Made by a program: the position numbers and the translations under genes | Shown: piece by piece, positions 1 through 5,218 of the stretch | Numbering within the stretch: the stretch's first letter is position 1 | Layout: each line of letters starts with the position of its first letter | NCBI GenBank assembly: GCA_017431185.1 | Contig: JAFRLP010000456.1 | Coordinates: forward strand, 1-7,646 | DNA: 7,646 nucleotides | Source: Victivallales bacterium | GTDB lineage: Bacteria; Verrucomicrobiota; Lentisphaeria; Oligosphaerales; Oligosphaeraceae | Direction: 5' to 3' | The notes under the pieces: model-generated | Told to the model about the DNA's origin: nothing | The model's input: only the letters and a program-made list of their open reading frames with translations | Database searches by the model: none

Positions 1-155
1 CGCCAGAGCAGCTGGAGCAAGGAATAAATGGGAAGTACCTAGAACCTGCCTTGGAATGGGCGAAGAATCATAGTGAAATAGGAATTATTACTTCTCCTCC
101 CGATACAAGGGGAAACGGAGGTTTTATCGGTTTGGGCTTGACTATTTCATTTTGA
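1..155 (+). CDS. C-terminal end of an unidentified protein (5' end outside window)
   Basis: The frame beginning at base 3 is open to a TGA at 153-155 and gives the last 50 residues of a protein that starts outside the window. The visible part runs from a charged, helical-looking stretch (LEPALEWAKNHSEIG) into a glycine-rich, hydrophobic end (GGFIGLGLTISF). I do not recognise the family. A final phenylalanine after alternating hydrophobic residues is typical of outer-membrane beta-barrel ends, but the preceding segment does not look like barrel strands, so this is only a possibility. The stop codon overlaps the GAGGAGG ribosome binding site of the next gene, which suggests the two are co-transcribed. 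The other two frames are closed early. Reading frame confidence is moderate because only 50 residues are visible. Confidence 0.6.
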   Translation, partial: PEQLEQGINGKYLEPALEWAKNHSEIGIITSPPDTRGNGGFIGLGLTISF

Positions 156-160
156 GGAGG
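154..160 (+). promoter_or_regulatory. Ribosome binding site for the GTG-started lipoprotein gene
   Basis: GAGGAGG lies 8 bases before the GTG at 169. It is a near-perfect Shine-Dalgarno sequence and decides the non-ATG start of the downstream gene. It overlaps the TGA stop of the upstream reading frame, so the two genes are tightly coupled. Confidence 0.75.
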
Positions 161-168
161 TCATCATT

Positions 169-825
169 GTGAAAAAGAACTTGTTTTATATTGAAGTTAT
201 ACTTCACTTACTATTTTTATGCTCGTGTACTATTTCATTTGATGATTCAAAACTTCTTTGTGAAAATAAACCTTTTATAAGAGCGGAGATGTCTGGCGAC
301 ATTATGCTGATTCAAGTGAAGGAAATAAAAGGGAGAATTGAACTTCAATGTCCCGTTATTTTGCAGGAACCATATTTTGAGACAATCCTAATGCCATTCG
401 ATCAAATTGACTATAAGGAAATAATCAAATCGCGACTTAGAACTTCCAGGGGAAATGGATTCTTTGAACAGGACTTGGGATATATGATTTTCAGCACGAA
501 CAACATTGTTCTTTTTATTCCAGCAAACGGTACGATTACTCAATGGCCTAACATTCGCGGATATGCGGCTTATATGGAAAATTCAGATATTAATGTCTGG
601 CTGGGAAGAGAAAAAGGCCATTCAGACTTGAATCTAGATAAATATCAGGCGCTGGTTTGGAATTTTCCGCTATTGAAAAGCAAGTATGCGAATTTGAATG
701 TCTATTGGGAATCAGAAGAAACAAAGGATTTTTGCATGTCATTCTTCAGGCAAATGGCATTATCGCATTCTGAAATGATTTCATGGAAATTGTATAGCCA
801 ATTTGGAGAACTGTATGGATGGTAA
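169..825 (+). CDS. Predicted lipoprotein of unknown function (first of a tandem pair)
   Basis: This is a 218-residue protein started by GTG, chosen because of the strong ribosome binding site and because it opens directly into a signal peptide. The N-terminus is MKKN followed by a hydrophobic core and a lipobox (LFLCSC) with Cys20 as the likely lipidated residue, so export and lipid anchoring are expected. The mature part contains no domain I recognise. It is rich in aromatic residues, with WPNIRGYAAYM around residue 125 and a C-terminal segment with the order KDF, F, S, W, S, FG. The same order of residues recurs in the next gene product, suggesting a diverged paralogue. The gene sits 13 bases after the preceding stop and overlaps the next gene, so an operon is likely. 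It is AT-rich compared with the right half of the window. An immunity-type or envelope role is possible but unproven. Confidence 0.75.
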   Translation: MKKNLFYIEVILHLLFLCSCTISFDDSKLLCENKPFIRAEMSGDIMLIQVKEIKGRIELQCPVILQEPYFETILMPFDQIDYKEIIKSRLRTSRGNGFFEQDLGYMIFSTNNIVLFIPANGTITQWPNIRGYAAYMENSDINVWLGREKGHSDLNLDKYQALVWNFPLLKSKYANLNVYWESEETKDFCMSFFRQMALSHSEMISWKLYSQFGELYGW

Positions 826-1534
826 TTATGAATGCAGAAGCATGAGAATACGTATTACTCATTGCCTTGCTTGTATATCAATGTTTTCAATCCTTATCGC
901 GATTACTGGTTGTATGCCAACGATAGCGATAAATGACTGGTCAGTCCCCAGCACATACCGCCCATATCTTCCTCCTGACGAAAAGGACGATGTCCTTTTC
1001 GTGTGTATATATGATACAGGACATAAACTTATTGCCGCTGATGCACAAATCATGCATTCCCCCTATGACAGAAAAGCCCGTCTGGGCATGACATGGGCAA
1101 TAGGTATGGGAAGTGTTTCATGGGAATGCACAACATGTCGTAGTAGACATGCAATACTGCTTTTTACAAAAAAACATCAAATGATCTATATACCACTTAG
1201 GCCTTATGGAGCTTTTGATGACGCATTAAGTTATTTCTATGTTGCAAACGATTCTCCAATTATAGCAGACGATTTTTGTTGCCACAAAGAGAATGATCCC
1301 TATATATATTTCAATTTCGTTACGACACCATATTATTATCCTATAGAAAAAATAAAAAAACAACAAACATTATTTCAATGGGACTCTATTGAAAACGCAA
1401 AACTAGCAAAAGACTTTTGGGCGGCCACTTTTTATTCACAGAAACATTTACCAGTTGCATCATTTTGGAAACGTCATAGTATATTTGGAATCACTGATCA
1501 GATTTTAATTACAAGAAACACAACTCTAAAATAA
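815..1534 (+). CDS. Predicted lipoprotein of unknown function (second of a tandem pair)
   Basis: This is about 239 residues from the ATG at 815, which has GGAGA five bases upstream and overlaps the preceding gene by 11 bases. An ATG at 842 gives a cleaner signal peptide (MRIRITH, then a hydrophobic core, then lipobox ITGC) but a poorer ribosome binding site. A TTG at 803 is also in frame. With any of these starts the product is a predicted lipoprotein anchored at the cysteine of ITGC. No family is recognised. The mature protein has a cysteine cluster (WECTTCRSRH, then FCCHK), many tyrosines, and a C-terminal KDFWAATFYS...SFWKRHSIFG segment. That segment resembles the end of the upstream product, so the two may be diverged paralogues. 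The gene is AT-rich. No clear terminator hairpin follows. I cannot assign a function. Confidence 0.7.
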   Translation: MDGNYECRSMRIRITHCLACISMFSILIAITGCMPTIAINDWSVPSTYRPYLPPDEKDDVLFVCIYDTGHKLIAADAQIMHSPYDRKARLGMTWAIGMGSVSWECTTCRSRHAILLFTKKHQMIYIPLRPYGAFDDALSYFYVANDSPIIADDFCCHKENDPYIYFNFVTTPYYYPIEKIKKQQTLFQWDSIENAKLAKDFWAATFYSQKHLPVASFWKRHSIFGITDQILITRNTTLK

Positions 1535-1720
1535 ACTGAATGTTGTATATATAATTCATTGGCATAATATCCTTAAAATCGGATAATTGCTTCAGGAGCT
1601 TTTTCTCCAGCGCCATGCGTCCTGCCGTCTTCCGCTCGTCGCTCCTGCCAAGCGTCTCCTTGAGGTCTCGGATTCTCTTCTCAATGAAGCACCTGTAGCA
1701 GAGGGAGACGAACTGCAGGG
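1509..1720 (-). pseudogene. Possible C-terminal coding remnant, charged helical protein
   Basis: On the minus strand one frame reads a protein-like charged helical stretch (CFIEKRIRDLKETLGRSDER, then ALEKKLLKQLSDFKDI) before a stop at 1509. Upstream the same frame becomes serine- and arginine-rich and shows no credible start. The pattern resembles the coiled-coil-like tails of large DNA methyltransferases or other multidomain enzymes, but I cannot name a family with confidence. Its 3' end overlaps the end of the plus-strand lipoprotein gene. I regard it as a fragment of a lost gene, or possibly a chance open frame. Confidence 0.22.
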
Positions 1721-1770
1721 ACGAGCAGGAGCGCGAGCTGCTCGGAGAATAGGACCGCCAAATGGAACGC

Positions 1771-1802
1771 AAGGCCGTCGGGCAGCGATGCCCGGCGGCC
1801 TT
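1771..1802. terminator. Strong GC-rich hairpin, possible terminator
   Basis: AAGGCCGTCGGGC (1771-1783) pairs with GCCCGGCGGCCTT (1790-1802) through 13 positions with a single G-U wobble, leaving a 6-base loop, AGCGAT. On the plus strand it runs into TTTGTCTT, which is only a weak T tract. On the minus strand the following bases are also poorly T-rich. It may be a terminator, or a structured end of a lost gene or element. No intact gene lies directly upstream on either strand. Confidence 0.45.
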
Positions 1803-1906
1803 TGTCTTGCGCATTTCAACCGCGTGGCACGGAATTGAAAAGGAGGCACAAGAATCGTTTTTGCCGTACTCCACCATTTATACCAGGCCGTCACAAAGAG
1901 GATTCC

Positions 1907-1972
1907 TGGGAATGGCTCGTCACGAAAGGTCAGAGCGTTCAGCCATTGGCGCTGTTTTGTCTTCAGCATAAG
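1907..1972. repeat. 66-bp direct repeat, copy 1
   Basis: Positions 1907-1956 are identical over 50 bases to 4584-4633. The next 16 bases differ at three positions, giving 63 of 66 matches. Inside each copy is an inverted repeat, AATGGCT (1911-1917) with AGCCATT (1941-1947), enclosing 23 bases. Both strands of the core are open in several frames, for example ARHERSERSAIGAV on plus, but frames and stops outside the core differ between copies, so it is unlikely to be a protein-coding unit. Copy 1 lies about 50 bases beyond the stop of the minus-strand lipoprotein gene. Confidence 0.9.
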
Positions 1973-2002
1973 TATTCCCTCATCGCGAAAAACCAACACC
2001 CG

Positions 2003-2014
2003 CCCTGCGCAGGG
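2003..2014 (-). terminator. GC palindrome after the lipoprotein gene, weak terminator candidate
   Basis: CCCTGCGCAGGG is a perfect 12-base palindrome just beyond the stop codon of the minus-strand lipoprotein gene. A run of five T on the minus strand (1988-1992) follows after about ten bases. The gap between stem and T run is longer than in a standard intrinsic terminator, so this is a tentative call. Confidence 0.3.
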
Positions 2015-2023
2015 AATCAGGGA

Positions 2024-4021
2024 TTATTCTTTGGGGGCGAACATGGTTTCAAGGGCCTTTCGGATGGCTTCCAGACGTTCTTCCTTGACGGAATCGCCGT
2101 AGAAGAGGAAGATGTCGTGGTAGCCATCTCTGTAAGTTTTCTTAGGTTTCGTGTCGTACTCGGTTTTGGCTATGGAACAGAATTGATATGGAACTCGGCA
2201 AAGCTTCCAGTTCCAGTAGTCCTTCCCTTCGCGTCCAAATTGGAAGTCGGGAATGTGGTTGAACTTTTGGCGGGAGCTGATATTCACGACGGCGATGACC
2301 TCTTCGGGATGAACGGGCGCAAGTGGATATGCGTCAGACGTCATTTCGAGCAGATTTCTGTGTGTTGAAAAGGCGGGAACAGTACTGATATGGTAGTCTC
2401 CTTGAAAACCATTTGACAATGCGAACTGGCTGGGAACGGCGATGCACCATTGCGGAGAGATTCCCAATGAGGTCAGCGCCGGATTGGCTCTTGTGACAGT
2501 TTCCAGCGTATGCCCCAAAAGCTTCTCTTTGCTGGTTTCCCCTCTCTGCCAACGGAAGCCATCCAAGGGAAGACCACCATAGCATCTTTTGGCGGGCCAT
2601 TCGAACTTTGCCAGAACGGATGGCTCGACCTTCGCAGGCTCGAAAACGAGATTGCGCATCAGTTCACGCTTGTCGTCACGCTCGATGGAAAGCATGCAGA
2701 TTTTCAGCAAGTCGATTTCAGGCCTTTCGCCGCAATCCATAATATGCTCTATGTACAGTTCACATTTCGGCAACGTGTACCAAGCCTCCCAGAAGCCACG
2801 ATGCGATGGCAGGCCCTGCGGACGCCGCGACGGCATCTTGCGTCCTTGCTCCGTCAGCACAATCCTGTAGGCCGCAGGGACGTCTATGGATTCTGTCTCG
2901 ACGCTCCATTCCGTCTGCGATATCCGTCTGCGGAACTTTATGGTCTTGCGGAACAGCCATTTCTTTGCACTGTTGGATGAATTCCAGTCATAGACAGGCT
3001 TTTCGATGACAAGCACTGGCCCGTCAACGCCATCCAACTTGTCTGTAAGGCGTAGATGCTCCGCATCGTATGACTCTTTCAGGATATCGACGACTGGCTG
3101 GAATATTGGAGCGATAGCGATGCCATCCGTCTTGAGCCTGCTCGGCTGTGGTTTTTCGTTGTGCAGTTCACGATAAGTCTTTGCACCATGCGCCCTCATC
3201 GACGCAACCAGCCGGTCCTTTGCCTCCGTCTCCATAGCATAGTTTTTCAGGACAATGTCCAGAGCAGTGCAGTAATCAGGCCTGCCGCCTTGTCCGCCTT
3301 TCCATTCTTTCGGCGAAAAACCGAAATCCATCAGCATTATGAGAAAATCGGCCAGTGCCTTGTCGTCGGACGTTGCGCGGTATGGAGTTTCAAGAATCTT
3401 CAGAATCCATTCCGAAACAACATATTGTGCCTGTTCATGTTGAAGCAGTTCGGGCGGGCATCCGTTCGCAAAAGCCTTCTTCAGCATGCCAATTTTATCA
3501 ATGGCAGTATTTCCATCGGCTGGACGCTCCAGAATCCCAAACGGCAGTTTGGCACCATGGCTCAAAAGCAGATTGAAGAACTCCTCCTGTTGATTTTGGA
3601 GAGCCGTCTGTATCACTGGTTGATGGTAGATGAACCAGGAAGAGACAGCATTTGGGTCCGCCCCTTGGTCAAGTCTTGCCTTTAGTCCTTCTAGGTCATT
3701 GTTATACAAAAGCTTATCTAGCGGAGGCTTTTTATTGTAATGGCGATATAGCAATCCGTCCAACGGCAGAAGGAGAGTGTCCATCACTACCTCCAGCGGA
3801 AAATCGATGAGCAACGGCACGGAGAACAAAGTGGTGGCAAAATGCTCTTTTTTGAAATTTAACATAACAAACCCTGTCGCCATGCGAGCGGTCTTCGTCC
3901 CCGCATAGAAGCGTTTCGGCGGTTGCATATCGTCGCGTAGAATCTCTTTCGTGATACGAAAGCAGCCGCTTCCGCATACAGCTAGGACAATCATTAATGC
4001 AAATGTCATTGCCTTTCGCAT
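2024..4021 (-). CDS. Lipoprotein with YceK/YidQ-like head and ankyrin-like repeats
   Basis: This is about 665 residues from the ATG at 4021. That start gives a compact signal peptide (MRKAMTF, a hydrophobic core, lipobox GSGC) with Cys20 as the lipidation site. AAGG lies 5 bases upstream. In-frame starts at 4048 (TTG) and 4033 (ATG) give an acidic N-terminal extension unlike a signal peptide. Residues about 35-90, with the run FSVPLLIDFPLEVVMDTLLLPLDGL, resemble the YceK/YidQ family of small envelope lipoproteins, known for a similar 'F...D..LLP.D' stretch. Residues about 100-158 (LDKLLYNNDLEGLKARLDQGADPNAV ... LLLSHGA) and about 220-283 (ending RAHGAKTY) read as ankyrin-like repeats, normally protein-binding. 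Residues 290-665 are rich in Trp, Tyr and Pro and are not recognised. YceK-type proteins are usually around 75-120 residues, so this is a large fusion. It stands alone and is bracketed by 66-bp direct repeats. The function is unknown; a periplasmic-side scaffold or binding protein is a guess. Confidence 0.78.
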   Translation of the reverse strand: MRKAMTFALMIVLAVCGSGCFRITKEILRDDMQPPKRFYAGTKTARMATGFVMLNFKKEHFATTLFSVPLLIDFPLEVVMDTLLLPLDGLLYRHYNKKPPLDKLLYNNDLEGLKARLDQGADPNAVSSWFIYHQPVIQTALQNQQEEFFNLLLSHGAKLPFGILERPADGNTAIDKIGMLKKAFANGCPPELLQHEQAQYVVSEWILKILETPYRATSDDKALADFLIMLMDFGFSPKEWKGGQGGRPDYCTALDIVLKNYAMETEAKDRLVASMRAHGAKTYRELHNEKPQPSRLKTDGIAIAPIFQPVVDILKESYDAEHLRLTDKLDGVDGPVLVIEKPVYDWNSSNSAKKWLFRKTIKFRRRISQTEWSVETESIDVPAAYRIVLTEQGRKMPSRRPQGLPSHRGFWEAWYTLPKCELYIEHIMDCGERPEIDLLKICMLSIERDDKRELMRNLVFEPAKVEPSVLAKFEWPAKRCYGGLPLDGFRWQRGETSKEKLLGHTLETVTRANPALTSLGISPQWCIAVPSQFALSNGFQGDYHISTVPAFSTHRNLLEMTSDAYPLAPVHPEEVIAVVNISSRQKFNHIPDFQFGREGKDYWNWKLCRVPYQFCSIAKTEYDTKPKKTYRDGYHDIFLFYGDSVKEERLEAIRKALETMFAPKE

Positions 4022-4130
4022 ATCGCCTTGCATCTCCCAACGATTCAACTGTCTTCTTTCAAGATTTCAAGCGCACTGCCTATGCACCGGTACCGAAATC
4101 AACGTCCGACATCTCCTGGAACTCCGCGCG

Positions 4131-4157
4131 CGAGAGAGATGCTCGCACGAGAGAGAT
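4131..4157. repeat. Short direct repeat CGAGAGAGAT x2
   Basis: CGAGAGAGAT occurs at 4131-4140 and again at 4148-4157, 17 bases apart start to start. It lies about 110-136 bases upstream of the chosen start of the minus-strand lipoprotein gene, where a regulator could bind. It could equally be simple-sequence coincidence. Confidence 0.35.
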
Positions 4158-4339
4158 TGATGTTGCAGATTGCCACGGTTTTCGTTCCTTTCCGGTTCGA
4201 TGATTACGCTCAGATGATGGAAATATACCGCCTGAACCCCATAAAACAATCCTGAGTGCCCGAAAAACGGAACCAAACCGATTTACATCTTTATTGCCTT
4301 ACTCACGGATATTGGCTCATCAATATCAATCGCTGAGTA

Positions 4340-4359
4340 GACCCGGCGGCTGCGCCGTC
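4340..4359. repeat. Small inverted repeat
   Basis: GAC (4340-4342) and GGCG (4345-4348) can pair with CGCC (4353-4356) and GTC (4357-4359) around a GCTG loop, with two unpaired C bases at 4343-4344. No T tract follows on the plus strand. The role is unknown. Confidence 0.35.
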
Positions 4360-4389
4360 AACACAATGCACAAAACACCTCCGCAGACG

Positions 4390-4413
4390 CCCGCCTCGTG
4401 TGCACGAGGTGGG
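4390..4413. repeat. Near-perfect palindrome with 11-bp arms
   Basis: Bases 4390-4400 and 4403-4413 are complementary through 11 positions with one G-T mismatch, separated by only TG. The core arms are CCTCGTG and CACGAGG. The tiny spacer is more like a binding site for a dimeric protein than an RNA terminator, and no T run follows. No gene nearby identifies a regulator. Confidence 0.45.
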
Positions 4414-4583
4414 ACGATCCCCCCGGATGGTTCGCTGGTTAATATCGCATTTGTCAAGCCATTTTTCAAGCGTTTGCCTCGCAAGGCAGCCATTTGTTCC
4501 ATTCAACGCTGCATTTCAGAGATACAAATCTTCTATTTTGAGAATGCGCACCTTGGGTACCTCTGGACGGCATCTGTGTTTCA

Positions 4584-4649
4584 TGGGAATGGCTCGTCAC
4601 GAAAGGTCAGAGCGTTCAGCCATTGGCGCTGTTGTGACTTCAACATAAG
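4584..4649. repeat. 66-bp direct repeat, copy 2
   Basis: Same orientation as the copy at 1907-1972, with 50 identical bases (4584-4633) and then 13 of 16 matches. The internal inverted repeat is AATGGCT (4588-4594) with AGCCATT (4618-4624). This copy ends ten bases before the first recognisable codon of the truncated Fic gene. That places its right edge at or near the break that removed the Fic 5' part. Confidence 0.9.
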
Positions 4650-4658
4650 CCCTCCCCT

Positions 4659-4979
4659 TTCAGGAGCATTGGCAACATCTACCAGAGTTTCGGAGGCAGG
4701 GATGTCTATCCTTCACTTGAGGAGAAGGCGGCAAATCTGCTCTACTTCGTGACCAAAAACCACAGTTTCTCCGACGGCAACAAACGCATCGCGGCCGCCG
4801 TTTTCCTCTATTTTCTGGACAAGAACAACGCCCTGTTCTCTCCAGACGGCGAAAAGAACATTGACGACCACACGCTGGTGTCGCTCGTCATCATGATTGC
4901 GGAATCCAAGCCTGACGAGAAGGAGCTGATGATCAGCGTGATCATGAACTGCCTGTCGAATGAACCGCAATTGGAATGA
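4659..4979 (+). pseudogene. Fic/DOC family protein, C-terminal part only
   Basis: The frame reads FRSIGNIYQSFGGRDVYPSL, then a helix with LLYFVTKN, then the Fic core HSFSDGNKRIAA, and a natural-looking C-terminus to the TGA at 4977-4979, about 106 residues. Fic proteins transfer AMP or other phosphate-containing groups to target proteins; the core His is catalytic and the D-G-N-K-R part binds the nucleotide phosphates. The variant with GNKR and the segment IYQSFGG...YPS match the family in which a RhuM-like N-terminal domain precedes Fic. Here everything upstream of that segment is missing: the same frame meets a TGA at about 4635-4637 and has no start codon before the GTG at 4749, which lies inside the domain. 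The break falls within ten bases of repeat copy 2. The product is almost certainly non-functional, or at best a cryptic short peptide. Confidence 0.82.
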
Positions 4980-4980
4980 C

Positions 4981-5218
4981 CGAGGGCGATTATTCCAAGA
5001 GGATGGCTTTGCGCTTGCGCAGTAGATGCGCTTCCGTGACGCCATCGAGACCGGCAAGACGAGAAGCGTCTCCGACCTTGTCCGCAAGGCGAGGATGGTG
5101 CGCGCCCGACATCGAGAGAACCATCGTGGACGGAAGCGCCCCCGATGGCTTCACGCTCAAACGCTTCCTTCACGGCATCCCCGACAACTGGGACGAGCAG
5201 CGCCTGGCTTACGGTTTC
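4981..5218 (+). pseudogene. Serine-recombinase-type protein, decayed C-terminal tail
   Basis: The end reads APDIERTIVDGSAPDGFTLK, then RFLHGIPDNWDEQRLAYGF. This matches the conserved C-terminus of large recombinase/DNA-invertase-type proteins, where 'APDI...I..G..P..LTL..L....P..W..QR...GF' follows a helix-turn-helix. A second frame carries the preceding part, GFALAQ, an in-frame TAG, then MRFRDAIETGKTRSVSDLVR, which corresponds to the segment leading into that helix-turn-helix. Between the two pieces about 14 residues are missing and the frame shifts near 5098-5102. The gene therefore has a premature stop, a deletion of the DNA-recognition helix and a frameshift, besides lacking its whole catalytic domain. 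It starts immediately after the Fic remnant and overlaps the end of the convergent deacetylase gene by 10 bases. Confidence 0.68.

Larger units (their letters stand above)
1535..2023. other. Gene-poor stretch with hairpin and repeat copy
   Basis: No intact gene is supported between the plus-strand lipoprotein stop and the minus-strand lipoprotein stop. Overlapping open frames on both strands have unnatural arginine-, serine- and alanine-rich compositions and lack convincing starts. The stretch contains a possible coding remnant near 1540-1720 (minus), a strong hairpin at 1771-1802, copy 1 of the 66-bp repeat at 1907-1972, and a small GC palindrome at 2003-2014. Confidence 0.6.
4022..4583. other. 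Gene-poor stretch upstream of the lipoprotein gene
   Basis: No credible gene is visible on either strand. The open frames have unnatural compositions and lack ribosome binding sites. On the minus strand this stretch must contain the promoter of the lipoprotein gene starting at 4021, but I see no convincing -35/-10 pair. It holds a 10-base direct repeat (4131-4157) and two inverted repeats (4340-4359 and 4390-4413). Confidence 0.6.

Noticed and set aside
140..242. A 12-base match (ACTATTTCATTT) between the end of the first reading frame and the start of the first lipoprotein gene
   Set aside because: It is short and AT-rich in an AT-rich region, and is best explained by chance.
1907..1972. 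Integron attC site
   Set aside because: A gene bounded by similar direct repeats with inner dyads suggested a cassette, but the core lacks the GTTRRRY and RYYYAAC ends and no integrase is visible.
1592..1999. A minus-strand open frame running through repeat copy 1
   Set aside because: Its reading from the repeat (MLKTKQRQWLNALTFRDE) is not sustained in copy 2, where it stops just outside the core, and downstream it becomes Arg/Ser/Ala-rich.
4584..4649. Insertion-sequence or CRISPR repeat
   Set aside because: There are only two copies 2.7 kb apart, with no regular spacers, no transposase between them and no terminal inverted repeats at the element ends.
5132..5168. Inverted repeat GGAAGCG ... 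CGCTTCC as a terminator for the deacetylase gene
   Set aside because: The loop is 23 bases, there is no T tract, and the arms fall inside the recognisable recombinase coding remnant.
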